Counted from the first letter of the stretch, positions 19,201 to 30,649 are shown. The stretch is 64,000 nucleotides of DNA from Thiopseudomonas denitrificans (GCF_002866065.1 NZ_LNJZ01000009.1:124001-188000); one strand, 5' to 3'. Notes: a model not told the origin generated them from the letters alone. A program made the numbers and translations.

Positions 19201-21315
19201 TTAGAAGCTCCAGCGCAGCTCCACATCCAGCGCACGGCCTGCAGCCTGCAGCTCGTCCGGATTGCGGTAGCGGCGGTTGGCGAGGTTCTGTGCCAGCACT
19301 GCAACGCTCAGGTTTGGCAGCCAGGCCGGCTGGTAGTAGGCACCCACATTCAGCTCGGCATAGGAGCTGGTACGCTGACGATCCGGGTCACCCTTGGAGT
19401 CGTAATCATCACGACGTGACTTGCCGCCACCACGCACATAGAAGTCCAGCTCCAACTCCTGTGTGGCATACCACTCAACACCGGCACGCCCCTGGAACTT
19501 GGGCAAGCCGCTGTCCCAGGTTTTCAGACCGGTACCATATTCAAGACGACGCTTTTGGGCCCCCATATTGACGTAAGGACGCCAGCTTTCCAGCTGATAA
19601 GCCAGCATCAGCTCCACCCCGGTAGTGCTGGCTTTGTTGGCATTGAACCACTGAAAACAAATATCCGTGGTTGCACAAGCTGTTAAGTAATCATCAGCAG
19701 TGCTGCTAATTCGTACTTTATCGATGAAGTTTTTCGCCTTGCTGTGGTACAGGGCCAGGTCAGCTGTCAGCTGTTCACCTTCCATACGCCAGCCGACCTC
19801 ATAGGTAGTGGCTTTTTCAGCTTTCAGGTCGGGGTTGCCGTAGTTCATCGCACCATTGCCCGGAGTCGCCGAAAACTGCTGGGTCAAACTCGGGTAGGTA
19901 TAGCCTTGGGCAATATTGGCCCGAAGTGATGATAATTCATTGTATTGCCACACCAGTGATGCTGAGCCCACCAGTTGATCGTCGGTTTTCTTGGTTTTAC
20001 CTCGATCGGTACTCTTTTTCAGGCGAGATTCAATATCGTAGTAGCGGGCACCCAGGTTGGCCTCCAGACTGTCAGTCAGCTTGATCTGTTGCTGGACAAA
20101 TGCCGACCAAAAGGCCTGCTCAGACAACTGGCTGGATGGAGTCAGTGTTGTCACCGGCGGCATAGCGGCTGGCACACGTGCAATTCTGGTTGCCAACTTG
20201 TCTACATCCAGTTTGTCTTTCTGATACTCAAAGCCGAATACCGTATTGTTATCAGCAAACAGGCGGCTAGCTGCCGTAAACTGCAAGCCATGGGTGGTCA
20301 GCTTGTCATGGGAGCGGGTAAAGGTGTTTCGCGTCATGATGGGGGCCATATCAATATTGATTGTGTTATCCATCACCCGCTTACCGGTCTGGTGAAAGAT
20401 CCGCCCATCAATGCTATGAAACAGCGCACTGTCATCCTCAAAGGTATAGGTCAGTGCATTACGCAACGAATCCCGCTTGGGGAAGTCCAGCCCCATCTCC
20501 ATGTTTTCCTGCGCTGGCAGCCAGGCTTCTGCCTCCTGCTTGAAGTAATCTCCCTGCCAGGCAATACGCTGACGCTCATCCAGCGTCCAGCCAAGTTCGG
20601 CAGACAACGACTTCTGCTCCGAGCCGCTAGGCTTCAGACGGCTGTACTTGTTGGGGTCATCAGTTCCCTTGGCCGTTCCGCGCGGAATGCGGCGGTCACC
20701 AAAGTCCGCTTTGCTGGCCTGCAAACGCCAGTCAAAGCGGTCGGTAGCACCAAGAATGCCACCATTTAGGCGATGACCACGGGTAGCGGAATAGTAACCG
20801 GCACCAACAAAGGCTTCGGTATCACCGGCTGCTGTACGACGGGTGGTGATGTTGACCACACCACCAATGGCGTTGCTGCCATGCACCACCGAAGCGGAGC
20901 CGCGCACCACCTCGATGCGTTCGATCATGTTGACGTCCAGCAGCAGCGGCGAGCCGTAACTGGAGTGGTCGGGAATCGGCTGGCCATTGACCTTGACCAG
21001 CACCCGGCGCGAGCTTTCACCGCGCAGAGAGATACGTTTCATACCGGCCACACCAGAGTCCACAATCGCCACACCGGGGATGTCGCGCAACACTTCAGCC
21101 AGATCCGCTACCGGCTTGCGCTGAATCTGCTCCTGATCCACCACGGTAATGGATGCCGGTGCACGCAGGGTTTCCTGCTTGTAACCGGTGGCCGAAACCA
21201 CCATGGCCGGCAATTCGGCAGAGCCCTGCGCCGACCATGCCGCCGGCGATACGCCGAGCCCGCCAGCGGCACACAACATGACAGCTACCGCCAAAGGCGT
21301 TTTCGACATCAACAT
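19201..21315 (-). CDS. TonB-dependent outer-membrane receptor
   Basis: This 704-residue receptor resembles the CirA/BtuB-like group. It has a signal peptide (about residues 1-28, ending near AWSA), a plug domain with LRDIPGVAIVDSGVAGMKRI and ERIEVVRGSASVVHGSNAIG, and a C-terminal barrel ending in Phe (LDVELRWSF). A TonB-box-like MVVSA follows the signal. The start at 21315 sits behind GGAG. I see no Fur box or cobalamin riboswitch in the short upstream region, so the ligand (iron chelate or other) is undetermined. Confidence 0.9.
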   Translation of the reverse strand: MLMSKTPLAVAVMLCAAGGLGVSPAAWSAQGSAELPAMVVSATGYKQETLRAPASITVVDQEQIQRKPVADLAEVLRDIPGVAIVDSGVAGMKRISLRGESSRRVLVKVNGQPIPDHSSYGSPLLLDVNMIERIEVVRGSASVVHGSNAIGGVVNITTRRTAAGDTEAFVGAGYYSATRGHRLNGGILGATDRFDWRLQASKADFGDRRIPRGTAKGTDDPNKYSRLKPSGSEQKSLSAELGWTLDERQRIAWQGDYFKQEAEAWLPAQENMEMGLDFPKRDSLRNALTYTFEDDSALFHSIDGRIFHQTGKRVMDNTINIDMAPIMTRNTFTRSHDKLTTHGLQFTAASRLFADNNTVFGFEYQKDKLDVDKLATRIARVPAAMPPVTTLTPSSQLSEQAFWSAFVQQQIKLTDSLEANLGARYYDIESRLKKSTDRGKTKKTDDQLVGSASLVWQYNELSSLRANIAQGYTYPSLTQQFSATPGNGAMNYGNPDLKAEKATTYEVGWRMEGEQLTADLALYHSKAKNFIDKVRISSTADDYLTACATTDICFQWFNANKASTTGVELMLAYQLESWRPYVNMGAQKRRLEYGTGLKTWDSGLPKFQGRAGVEWYATQELELDFYVRGGGKSRRDDYDSKGDPDRQRTSSYAELNVGAYYQPAWLPNLSVAVLAQNLANRRYRNPDELQAAGRALDVELRWSF

Positions 21316-21441
21316 GAAGCACTCCAAAACTCGAAAAAACAGGGCGACAGGATACATTAAGCCAGCATGATTTACAGTCCTGTCAGCAGCAATCGGCAGC
21401 CTTGGCTATAGTAGGCAGCCGCCCGTTCCGGAGTCCTGCCT

Positions 21442-22398
21442 GTGTCATCCCGTATCCTGCGTTTCTGGCTTGCCGGCCTGCTGTTTCTCGGCACTACGGC
21501 TGCCGCCCATGGCCAGCCGGCCAACTTCGAGGACGCCAAACAGCTGCTGCGCGACAGGGTCTATTTCGACCAGCACCAAAACGGTGCCCAGGGCACCCTG
21601 TACTGCGGTTGCAACTGGCGCTGGACCGGCGCCAGCGGCGGTCGTGTCGATCTGGCCAGCTGCGGCTATCAGGTCCGTGCTCTGCCCCAGCGGGCAGCCC
21701 GCATCGAGTGGGAACACGTGGTACCGGCCAGCTGGCTAGGTCAGCAACGTCAATGCTGGCAACAAGGTGGGCGCAATCACTGCCGTGACAGCGACCCGCT
21801 GTTCAATCTGATGGAAGCCGACATGCACAACCTTGCACCGGTGATTGGCGAGGTCAATGCCGACCGCTCCAATTATCGCTTTGGCACGGCACCGCAGGCA
21901 GAGGCGATGTATGGGCGCTGCACCAGCCGCACCGACTTCAAAAAAAGGGTTTTCGAGCCGCGCCGTGAAGTGCGCGGCATGGTCGCCCGGATCAATTTCT
22001 ACATGCACGACCGCTACAACCTGAAAATGTCACAGCAGCAGCAACAGCTGTTCATGCAATGGCACAAGGCATACCCGCCCGGCACCTGGGAGCTGGAGCG
22101 CAACCGCAGGATCAAGTCAGTTACCGGCCAGGACAACCCCTTCGTCAGCGGCACGCGCCAGTGGCAGCCCGGACACAGGAACAGCGCTGAAGGCCTGCGC
22201 CTGCCACCGGCAAGCCGGCACAAAGCGCCAGCGGCAACGGCAACCACAGCCCGGGTCAAGGGCAACCGCAACAGCAGGATCTATCACCTGCCGCACTGCC
22301 CCAACTATGCCGATGTCAACCCGCGCAATGTGGTACCGTTCCGGTCCGAACAGCAAGCGCGTCAAGCCGGTTATCGCAAGGCACGCAACTGCCCCTGA
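21442..22398 (+). CDS. endA: Secreted endonuclease I with C-terminal metal-binding-like domain
   Basis: The 318-residue protein starts at GTG behind CGGAG and has a signal peptide cut near AAAHG. The EndoI/NucM domain (about 30-225) includes EWEHVVPASWLG (His-Cys-type metal site), DLMEADMHNLAPVIGEVNADR-like segments and DPLFNLMEADMHN. Unlike shorter family members it has a linker rich in A, T, P and K and a 45-residue end, NSRIYHLPHCPNY...AGYRKARNCP, like the Ada-type/Cys-rich module fused to other nucleases. Probable role: periplasmic or extracellular DNA degradation. Confidence 0.88.
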   Translation: MSSRILRFWLAGLLFLGTTAAAHGQPANFEDAKQLLRDRVYFDQHQNGAQGTLYCGCNWRWTGASGGRVDLASCGYQVRALPQRAARIEWEHVVPASWLGQQRQCWQQGGRNHCRDSDPLFNLMEADMHNLAPVIGEVNADRSNYRFGTAPQAEAMYGRCTSRTDFKKRVFEPRREVRGMVARINFYMHDRYNLKMSQQQQQLFMQWHKAYPPGTWELERNRRIKSVTGQDNPFVSGTRQWQPGHRNSAEGLRLPPASRHKAPAATATTARVKGNRNSRIYHLPHCPNYADVNPRNVVPFRSEQQARQAGYRKARNCP

Positions 22399-22517
22399 CA
22401 ACAGCGTGACCAACAAGTCAACTAACCGGCACAATATTCCACAGCACGCTGAACACGTCAGAAAACAGCCACTTGACGCTGTATTTACCGTCAAAGCCAT
22501 GCATTTTCAGCGCCTGA

Positions 22518-22544
22518 TCAAGTTTGCATGATTTTAGCCGATAG
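22518..22544 (+). promoter_or_regulatory. FliA (sigma-28) type promoter for the chemoreceptor
   Basis: TCAAGTTT, 11 bases, then GCCGATAG matches the flagellar sigma factor consensus TAAAGTTT-N11-GCCGATAA at 14 of 16 positions. It lies 172 bp before the receptor start, in a gap of 318 bp that otherwise holds no gene. Confidence 0.7.
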
Positions 22545-22716
22545 CCCGGAAGCAACGGTTATACACTTATGCACCCTAATGACAAATCGCGCCGGAAAAT
22601 CGCTTACCGACTTGCAGGCATGTTTTTTGCTTAGAAAACCTGTAGCGTTCCTTTTCCGGCACGATCGCCTGGAAACTCCCGTTTACACCCAATCGATTCA
22701 ACCGAGTAATAAACTG

Positions 22717-24645
22717 ATGAAAAACCTGAAAGTAATGACCAAGCTGGCAATAGGCTTTGGTGCCGTCGTATTACTGCTGGCAACCATGTCAATCAGCAAC
22801 CTGATGGGCCTCAACCATATTTCCGAACGCGGCAAAAACCTGGATTTGCTGTATGAAATCGAGGATGGCACCATCCGCCTGCAGCAGCTCAGTAACGCCT
22901 ATCAGATCGACCCGGACATCCGTCATCTGGAAAGCACCGCAACCCTGGTCAACGATATCACCGGTTATGTACGGGAGGTGACCGGCCGCCTGACCCTGGA
23001 GCAGAGCCGAATCAAGGTGGGCGAAGTGCCGACAATGGCACAAACCTACTATCAGGCATTCCAGTCGTATGCTGACGCGCAGCGCACCAAAGCGGATAAC
23101 GTGAAAAATGCCGTTGAGCTGGGCTACAGATCGGACGACCTGATCAGTCGACTGAATCCGCTAATCAATGGTCCGGCCCAGCGCCCGGTACTGCATGACA
23201 ACATGGCCGCAGCCACGGCCGGACGACTCAGCAGCCGCTTGCTGACCGCACGCAAAAATCTGGCTTATCAGGCCAGGGGCTACCTGATGACAGAAACCCC
23301 GGAGGCGATGCAGGTACTGGAAACAGCCTACAGCGACCTGCAGGAGATTGCACAACAGCTACAGGCCAGCCTGTTCCTGACACCCCAGGCCAGCCAGTTG
23401 CTGGATGAAGTCATCACCAGCACCGCCCAATACATGGCAGCCCTGCGTGACATCCCTGCCCTGGTGAGCCGACAGGACAACGCCCTCCAGTCAATGAACC
23501 AGACATTCAATGATCTGTACACACGCACGCTGGAACTGACCAGCGTACAAAGCGAATTCATGAATAGCGAGATCAGCAAGTCCACCCGGGTATCCATTAG
23601 CCTGTCGATTGTTGCCATCTTGCTGGCAATCCTGATTGCCTGGCTAATTGCCCGCCAGATTACCCAGCCACTTGAAGCCGCAGTCCGCATTGCCCAGAGC
23701 ATCGGCAACCGTGACATGACCGGCAATGGTGTGGAACAGCGCAGTGACGAGTTCGGCACCCTGCTGCGCGCGCTGGATACAACACGCAGCAACCTGCGCG
23801 ACGCCCTTGGCGAAGTCAACGGTGTCACCACCCAGCTGGCCGCTGCTGCCGAAGAGCTGTCGGTAGTCACCGGCCAGACCAGCGCCGGTGTCAATGCCCA
23901 ACGGGTCGAAACCGAGCAGGTGGCAACCGCCATGAACGAAATGGCCGCCACCGTGCATGAAGTGGCACAAAATTCCGAAGAAGCAGCCCAGGCCGCACAA
24001 AAAGCCGACCAGCAGGCACAAAGCGGCAACAAGGTACTGCAAACGGCACTGGATGCGATTTCGCGCCTGTCCGGTGAAGTGCAGGAAAGCGCCCAGGCGA
24101 TGTACCGCCTGAACGAGAACAGCGCCAACATCAGCACAGTGCTGACCGTGATCAACGGGATTGCCGAGCAGACCAACCTGCTGGCCCTCAACGCGGCCAT
24201 TGAGGCCGCCCGTGCCGGCGAAGCCGGACGCGGTTTTGCCGTGGTTGCCGACGAAGTCCGTGGCCTTGCCCACCGCACCCAGGAGTCCACTGCCCAGATC
24301 GAGGAGCTGATTGCCACCCTGCAAAAGGGCGCACAAGATGCCGTCGAAATGATGGACAGCAGCAGCAGCCTGGCCGGCAATACCCTGGAGCTGGCACAGC
24401 AAGCCGGTGGCGAGCTGGCAGCGATTACCCGTACCGTATCTGAAATCCAGGCGATGAACATGCAGATCGCCACGGCCGCCGAGGAGCAAAGCTCAGTCGC
24501 CGAAGAGATCAACCGCAGCGTCATCAACGTCAACAACATTGCCGACCAGTCGGCCGCCGCTGTGGAAGAAATGGCCGCATCCTCGGCCGACCTGGCCCGC
24601 CTGGGTCAGGCCCTGCAGGATCTGGTGACACGCTTCAAGGTGTAA
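22717..24645 (+). CDS. Methyl-accepting chemotaxis protein with large helical sensor domain
   Basis: This 642-residue chemoreceptor has membrane helix one at about 10-30 and a periplasmic helical domain of about 250 residues (long amphipathic helices, resembling the HBM type). Helix two is near 295-315, followed by HAMP and a signalling domain with the hairpin tip [20 protein letters not shown] and conserved [13 protein letters not shown] sensors bind organic acids in known cases. I chose the ATG at 22717; the frame stays open upstream but the first membrane helix follows this Met. A FliA-type promoter lies upstream and a strong terminator follows. Confidence 0.9.
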   Translation: MKNLKVMTKLAIGFGAVVLLLATMSISNLMGLNHISERGKNLDLLYEIEDGTIRLQQLSNAYQIDPDIRHLESTATLVNDITGYVREVTGRLTLEQSRIKVGEVPTMAQTYYQAFQSYADAQRTKADNVKNAVELGYRSDDLISRLNPLINGPAQRPVLHDNMAAATAGRLSSRLLTARKNLAYQARGYLMTETPEAMQVLETAYSDLQEIAQQLQASLFLTPQASQLLDEVITSTAQYMAALRDIPALVSRQDNALQSMNQTFNDLYTRTLELTSVQSEFMNSEISKSTRVSISLSIVAILLAILIAWLIARQITQPLEAAVRIAQSIGNRDMTGNGVEQRSDEFGTLLRALDTTRSNLRDALGEVNGVTTQLAAAAEELSVVTGQTSAGVNAQRVETEQVATAMNEMAATVHEVAQNSEEAAQAAQKADQQAQSGNKVLQTALDAISRLSGEVQESAQAMYRLNENSANISTVLTVINGIAEQTNLLALNAAIEAARAGEAGRGFAVVADEVRGLAHRTQESTAQIEELIATLQKGAQDAVEMMDSSSSLAGNTLELAQQAGGELAAITRTVSEIQAMNMQIATAAEEQSSVAEEINRSVINVNNIADQSAAAVEEMAASSADLARLGQALQDLVTRFKV

Positions 24646-24670
24646 CCGGGCTCCTGGTTTCCCGTTCAAA

Positions 24671-24701
24671 ACAAAACCGGCGCATAGTGCGCCGGTTTTG
24701 T
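24671..24701. terminator. Bidirectional terminator between chemoreceptor and fghA
   Basis: A perfect 14 bp stem (ACAAAACCGGCGCA with its complement, 2-base loop) has A and T runs at both ends, so it can stop transcripts from both converging genes. Confidence 0.9.
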
Positions 24702-24735
24702 TTGTATCTGTAGCCGACCGCCGGCCAGGAGCCAG

Positions 24736-25566
24736 TCAGCCCTGCAAAGCGGCCGCGTGATGGGCGATATGCTCCTCGATGAAGGATGCGATGAAGTAAT
24801 AGCTATGGTCGTAGCCTTCCTGGTAACGGATGGTAGCCGGATAACCCGCCTTGCTACAGGCGTCTTCCAGCAAGCCGGTACGCAGCTGCTCTTCCAGGAA
24901 ATTGTCCGCCAGCCCCTGATCCACCAACAGTGGCAGTTTTTCCTGCGCCTTGGCAATCAGCACTACAGCATCGTACTCAAGCCAGGTATCGCGGTCATCA
25001 CCCAGATAGGCAGCAAACGCCTTTTCACCCCAGGGCACCTGACTCGGCGCAACAATGGGAGCAAACGCGGAAACACTGCGGTAGCGGCCGGGATTTTTCA
25101 GCGCCAGCACCAGCGCGCCATGGCCGCCCATTGAGTGCCCGCTGATGGCACGGGCATCCGTCGCCGGAAAGTGCTGCTCAATCAGTGCCGGCAGCTCGTC
25201 CCTGATGTAGTCATACATGCGGTAGTGTGGCGCCCAGGGCTGCTGCGTGGCATTGACATAAAAGCCGGCACCCTGCCCCAGATCATAGGCATCGTCGTTG
25301 GCGACATCATCGCCACGCGGACTGGTATCCGGTGCCACGATGATCACTCCGTGCTCGGCCGCATAACGCTGGGCATTGGCCTTGGTGATGAAGTTCTGCT
25401 CGTTACAGGTCAGCCCGGACAGCCAGTACAGCACCGGGCATTTCTTTTCGGCTGCCGCCGGCGGCAGATAGACGGCAAAATTGACCGTGCAGTCAAGGCT
25501 TTCCGACTTGTGCTGCCAGACTTCCTGCCAGCCACCAAAACAGGCATGACGTTCAATACGTTCCAT
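24736..25566 (-). CDS. fghA: S-formylglutathione hydrolase
   Basis: This enzyme hydrolyses S-formylglutathione to formate and glutathione, the second step of glutathione-dependent formaldehyde oxidation in the cytoplasm. The 276 residues contain the nucleophile motif [10 protein letters not shown] (Ser145) and the family stretch [13 protein letters not shown], with the late His in YDHSYYF. A strong AAGGAG site precedes the ATG. It lies 249 bp after adhC on the same strand, making the two-gene formaldehyde pathway. Confidence 0.95.
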   Translation of the reverse strand: MERIERHACFGGWQEVWQHKSESLDCTVNFAVYLPPAAAEKKCPVLYWLSGLTCNEQNFITKANAQRYAAEHGVIIVAPDTSPRGDDVANDDAYDLGQGAGFYVNATQQPWAPHYRMYDYIRDELPALIEQHFPATDARAISGHSMGGHGALVLALKNPGRYRSVSAFAPIVAPSQVPWGEKAFAAYLGDDRDTWLEYDAVVLIAKAQEKLPLLVDQGLADNFLEEQLRTGLLEDACSKAGYPATIRYQEGYDHSYYFIASFIEEHIAHHAAALQG

Positions 25567-25815
25567 GAATTATTTCTCCTTATCAAGAATTTTGACTTTA
25601 TGAATAACGGCCATGCCGCACACAGTCGCAGCATGACAGAGCCACCGCGACAGCAGCCCGGCCAAGCCGGGCCAACCTCCCCCCAAACACACGCGGTATA
25701 TCCGGGGCCGGGTGAGGTTGGCGAAAGCCTCAGCGAGTGTTTCGAAGCTTGCTTCGAGACGGGAAGCGCAGCTTTACGCCAGCCTCATCCAGCCCCATCA
25801 CCGCAAGGTAAAATC

Positions 25816-26970
<1,155 letters not shown>

Positions 26971-27079
26971 CTAGCCACTGCCATCGGCTGCTGTCAAGGA
27001 GCGCCGGTGGCGCTATGGACAATCCGGATAGCGAGGCAGACAATGCTGGGGTCAACAGACAACAAGCGAGGAAAACATC

Positions 27080-27688
27080 ATGAAACTCTATAGTTTTACC
27101 GGTTCCTGCGCACTGGCCAGCCATATCTGCCTGCTCTGGGCACAGCTACCTTTCGGGCTGGAAATGCTCGAGCGTGACCAGATGTCCACGGACGCCATCC
27201 GCCGACTCAGCCCCAACGGCAAGGTACCCATTCTGGTCGACCGCGACACCGTACTGACCCAGAACAATGCCATCCTGCACTATATTGCCGACAGCAACCC
27301 TGCAGCCAATCTGCTCGGTGGCACACTCAAGGAGCGCGCGGCAACCAACATGTGGCTGGGCCTGATCAACTCCGACATGCATCCGGCCTACACGCCGCTA
27401 TTTGGCGCAACCGCCTATCTGGCTGATGAAGCTGTCATCGAACAGACGAAAGCCAATGCCCGCCAGCGGCTGCGTATCTATTATGAGCAGATCGACCAGC
27501 AACTCGAAGGCCGTGACTGGCTGACCGGCACCCGCTCGGTAGCAGACGCCTACTTGTATGTCACCGGACTATGGGCCGGCTTTGTCGAAGTGGATCTGAG
27601 CGGACTAGTCAACCTGGCCCGCTTCATGGAGCGCATGAAGACCGACCCTGCCGTGCAGCAGGCCATGAAGGATCAGGGGCTGGCGTAG
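27080..27688 (+). CDS. Glutathione S-transferase
   Basis: The 202-residue protein has the N-terminal thioredoxin-like domain with MKLYSFTGSCALASHI (the beta-class GSTs have Cys near residue 10, present here) and the glutathione-binding NGKVPILVD. A helical C-terminal domain follows, with the TGTRSVADAYLYV N-capping box. The ATG follows GAGGAAAACATC. It is divergent from adhC and may share its glutathione-related role, but this is inference from position. Confidence 0.9.
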   Translation: MKLYSFTGSCALASHICLLWAQLPFGLEMLERDQMSTDAIRRLSPNGKVPILVDRDTVLTQNNAILHYIADSNPAANLLGGTLKERAATNMWLGLINSDMHPAYTPLFGATAYLADEAVIEQTKANARQRLRIYYEQIDQQLEGRDWLTGTRSVADAYLYVTGLWAGFVEVDLSGLVNLARFMERMKTDPAVQQAMKDQGLA

Positions 27689-27751
27689 ATACGCAGCTTC
27701 TCATCAAGTAACTCTGTCATGCTGCGCGTAGTCGCAGCATCCATTAAACGT

Positions 27752-27833
27752 GTATGTGCGAATTTATTCGCACATATGTCTTCATATACCCAGCTGTGCT
27801 GAGAGTTTTGTTCGAATAAATTCGAACCTACAG
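27752..27833. repeat. Dispersed copy of the paired stem-loop repeat
   Basis: GTGCGAATTTATTCGCAC at 27756-27773 and GTTCGAATAAATTCGAAC at 27810-27827, ending CCTACAG, match the core of the tandem array. The inner 36 bases differ. It sits between the GST gene and metE, which face each other. Confidence 0.9.
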
Positions 27834-27874
27834 CTACCCCTGCGCATTGGCACTAATGAAGATTGCCGTATCAA

Positions 27875-27930
27875 AAAAGGGGTCAGGTCCATATTTTCTC
27901 TTTAAGAAAAATGTACCTGACCCCTTTTCT
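27875..27930. repeat. Palindrome with AAAAGGGGTCAGGT arms
   Basis: AAAAGGGGTCAGGT (27875-27888) and ACCTGACCCCTTTT (27915-27928) are arms of an imperfect inverted repeat with a 26-base AT-rich centre (…ATTTTCTCTTTAAGAAAA…). Palindromes of this sort are scattered near REP-associated transposases in gammaproteobacteria; none is present in the window. It could also end metE transcription. Confidence 0.7.
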
Positions 27931-27959
27931 GATGAATAGTCGGCGTCCCTGCCTTTCCC

Positions 27960-30260
27960 TTACACCTCCCTGGCGTATTCTTCACGCAGCTGCTTCGCTG
28001 CAGTAACCATGTGTTCCAGTGCCGCTTTGGTCTCCGGCCAGCCACGGGTTTTCAGGCCGCAGTCGGGATTGGCCCAGAGTTGCTCCACCGGCAGGCGCTG
28101 GGCCGCCTTGCGCAGCAGGTTGGCCATTTCTTCGCTGTCCGGTACACGGGGCGAGTGAATGTCGTACACGCCGGGACCAATGTCGTTCGGATAGTGGAAG
28201 CTCTCGAACGCATCCAGCAGTTCCATTTGCGAGCGCGAAGTTTCGATGGTGATCACGTCGGCATCCATGGCGGCAATGGCGGCGATCACGTCGTTAAATT
28301 CGCTGTAACACATGTGGGTGTGAATCTGGGTTTCGTCACGCACACCGCTGGCGGTCAGACGGAAAGACTCGGTGGCCCAGTCCAGATACTCCTGCCAGTC
28401 GGCACGGCGCAGCGGCAGGCCTTCACGGAAGGCGGCTTCGTCAATCTGGATGATCTTGATGCCGGCGGCTTCCAGATCGACCACTTCGTCACGAATCGCC
28501 AGCGCCAGTTGCTGCGCCTGCTGCTTGCGGGTCAAGTCTTCACGCGGGAAGGACCACATCAGCATGGTCACCGGACCAGTCAGCATGCCCTTCATGATCT
28601 TGCCGGTCTGCTGCTGGGCGTAGGCAATCCACTCCACGGTCATGGCCTCGGGGCGGGAAATATCGCCGTAGATCACCGCAGGTTTTACGCAACGCGAACC
28701 ATAGCTCTGCACCCAGCCAAAGCGGGTGAACAGATAGCCGTCCAGTTGCTCGGCAAAATACTCGACCATGTCATTGCGCTCGGCTTCGCCGTGTACCAGC
28801 ACGTCCAGACCCAGCTCTTCCTGCACTTCGACCGCCAGACGGATTTGCTCCTGCATGGCTGCCTTGTATTGCGCTTCGCTCAGTTTGCCCTGACGCAGCC
28901 CCTGACGGGCGGCGCGAATATCGGCCGTCTGCGGGAAAGAGCCAATGGTGGTGGTCGGGAACAGCGGCAGATTCAGGCGTTCGCGTTGCAGCTTGATACG
29001 CTCGGCAAATGGCGAGTTGCGCTGGCTGTCCTTGCTGCTGATGGCAGCAATGCGCTGCTGCACCTGTGGCTTGTGGATGCGCGGTGAGGCGGCACGACTG
29101 GCCTGCACCTTGCGGCTTTGCTCCAGTGCGGCCTGCACCTTGGCGCTATCGGGGTTATTGATGGCTTCGGCGAGAATGGCAACTTCTTCGCACTTCTGCA
29201 CGGCAAACGCCAGCCAGCTTTTCAGTTCATCATCAAGCTGGTCCTCACGCGCCAGATCCACCGGGCTGTGCAGCAGCGAGCAGGATGGCGCGACCCACAG
29301 ACGATCACCCAGACGCTCGTGAGCGTGATTCAGGGTTTCAAGAATCTTTTCCAGATCGGCACGCCAGACGTTGCGGCCATTAACCACGCCCAGTGACAGC
29401 ACTTTATAGGCGGGCAGACGGTCGAGAATCGTCGGGTATTGTTCCGGCGCACGTACCAGATCAATGTGCAAGCCATCTACCGGCAGGTTGGCGGCCAGTC
29501 CCAGATTATCGTCCAGACCGGAGAAGTAGGTGGCAATCAGCTTTTTGCCCGGCTCGGTTTGCAGCAGGTTGTAAGCACGTTCGAAGGCGTTCTTCCATTC
29601 TTGCGGCAGATCAAGCCCCAGAATTGGCTCGTCAATCTGCACCCACTCCACGCCCTGGCTATTCAGCTTGCGCAGAATTTCACCGTACACCGGCAACAAG
29701 CGCTCCAGCAGGTCGAGACGATTAAAGCCTGCTTCCTTCTCTTTCGCCAGCCACAGCCAGGTCAGCGGACCGATGATCACCGGCTTGACCTTGTGACCCA
29801 GCGCCAGTGCTTCATCGACTTCTTCAAACAGCTCATTCCAGCTCAGGCTGAACTGCTGATCGGAGGTCAGCTCCGGTACCAGATAATGGTAGTTGGTATC
29901 GAACCATTTGGTCATTTCCTGCGCATGGGCACCACCACAGCAGCTGCTGCCCACCACGCCACGGGCGATGGCAAACAGGGTGTCCAGCGTCGGCTTTTCG
30001 CCAGCTTTCAGGAACCGCTCGGGAATCGCGCCGAAGGTCAGGCTGTGGGTCAGTACCTGGTCGTACCAGGCAAAGTCGCCAACCGGCAGCAGCTCGATAC
30101 CGGCATCTTTCTGGAGTTGCCAGTGTTTTGCCCGCAGTTCACGGCCGGTCTGTTGCAGTTGTTCCTGGCTGATATCACCTTTCCAGTAAGCTTCGACGGC
30201 TTTTTTCAATTCACGGTCGCCGCCAATGCGCGGGAAGCCGAGGTTGTGTGCTAATGCCAT
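27960..30260 (-). CDS. metE: Cobalamin-independent methionine synthase
   Basis: MetE transfers a methyl group from 5-methyltetrahydropteroyltri-glutamate to homocysteine in the last step of methionine synthesis. The 766-residue length fits the family, with duplicated barrels. The zinc ligands lie in THMCYSEF and [11 protein letters not shown] of the C-terminal half, and the N-terminal [13 protein letters not shown] is intact. AAGGAGGTG precedes the start. Two MetR-like sites lie upstream; no riboswitch is seen. Confidence 0.97.
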   Translation of the reverse strand: MALAHNLGFPRIGGDRELKKAVEAYWKGDISQEQLQQTGRELRAKHWQLQKDAGIELLPVGDFAWYDQVLTHSLTFGAIPERFLKAGEKPTLDTLFAIARGVVGSSCCGGAHAQEMTKWFDTNYHYLVPELTSDQQFSLSWNELFEEVDEALALGHKVKPVIIGPLTWLWLAKEKEAGFNRLDLLERLLPVYGEILRKLNSQGVEWVQIDEPILGLDLPQEWKNAFERAYNLLQTEPGKKLIATYFSGLDDNLGLAANLPVDGLHIDLVRAPEQYPTILDRLPAYKVLSLGVVNGRNVWRADLEKILETLNHAHERLGDRLWVAPSCSLLHSPVDLAREDQLDDELKSWLAFAVQKCEEVAILAEAINNPDSAKVQAALEQSRKVQASRAASPRIHKPQVQQRIAAISSKDSQRNSPFAERIKLQRERLNLPLFPTTTIGSFPQTADIRAARQGLRQGKLSEAQYKAAMQEQIRLAVEVQEELGLDVLVHGEAERNDMVEYFAEQLDGYLFTRFGWVQSYGSRCVKPAVIYGDISRPEAMTVEWIAYAQQQTGKIMKGMLTGPVTMLMWSFPREDLTRKQQAQQLALAIRDEVVDLEAAGIKIIQIDEAAFREGLPLRRADWQEYLDWATESFRLTASGVRDETQIHTHMCYSEFNDVIAAIAAMDADVITIETSRSQMELLDAFESFHYPNDIGPGVYDIHSPRVPDSEEMANLLRKAAQRLPVEQLWANPDCGLKTRGWPETKAALEHMVTAAKQLREEYAREV

Positions 30261-30310
30261 TGGGGCACCTCCTTAAAGTTGAGGTGGCCATTGTCATGCC
30301 GAATAGCTGT

Positions 30311-30354
30311 TGAAACAAACTCAAAGATTTAACATTGATCATGAGTTTTTTTCA
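30311..30354 (-). promoter_or_regulatory. Two MetR-like sites upstream of metE
   Basis: TGAAACAAACTCA (30311-30323) and TGAGTTTTTTTCA (30342-30354) each match the MetR consensus TGAA-N5-TTCA with one mismatch. They lie 50-95 bp upstream of the start of metE, a plausible activator position. MetR itself is not in the window. Confidence 0.4.
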
Positions 30355-30434
30355 TATTGATGAAGGAGTTTTATTTTGTGGCTTCATGCGAGTTGGAACG
30401 GATTTGTGTGGGGTGCTGGATAGGCAATATTTGC

Positions 30435-30514
30435 CTGTAGGTGCGAATTTATTCGCACACAAATCTCAGCTGTCTCGTCATGCTCCGCTTGTCCGAATAA
30501 ATTCGGACCTACAG
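30435..30514. repeat. Dispersed copy of the paired stem-loop repeat
   Basis: This 80 bp copy starts CTGTAGG and ends CCTACAG. The stems are GTGCGAATTTATTCGCAC and the variant GTCCGAATAAATTCGGAC, where two paired changes (C and G) keep the second hairpin intact. Confidence 0.92.
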
Positions 30515-30619
30515 TTGATAACTGACTGATTTGGCCACTACAACCAGAAACAGGATCCTGCGATTCCGCTTCGTTACACGCAGGATGACAGCAAAGGTGA
30601 AAACACTCCCCCATAAACG

Positions 30620-30649
30620 CAAAAAGCCACCCAAAGGTGGCTTTTTGCT
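30620..30649 (-). terminator. pnp terminator
   Basis: GCAAAAAGCCACC-CAAA-GGTGGCTTTTTGC is a perfect 13 bp stem with T run, 15 bp past the pnp stop on the minus strand. Confidence 0.88.

Noticed and set aside
22615-22632. Sigma-54-like GG-N10-GC (AGGCATG-TTTT-TTGCT) before the first chemoreceptor.
   Set aside because: The FliA match 75 bp upstream fits a chemoreceptor better; no enhancer-binding site was seen.
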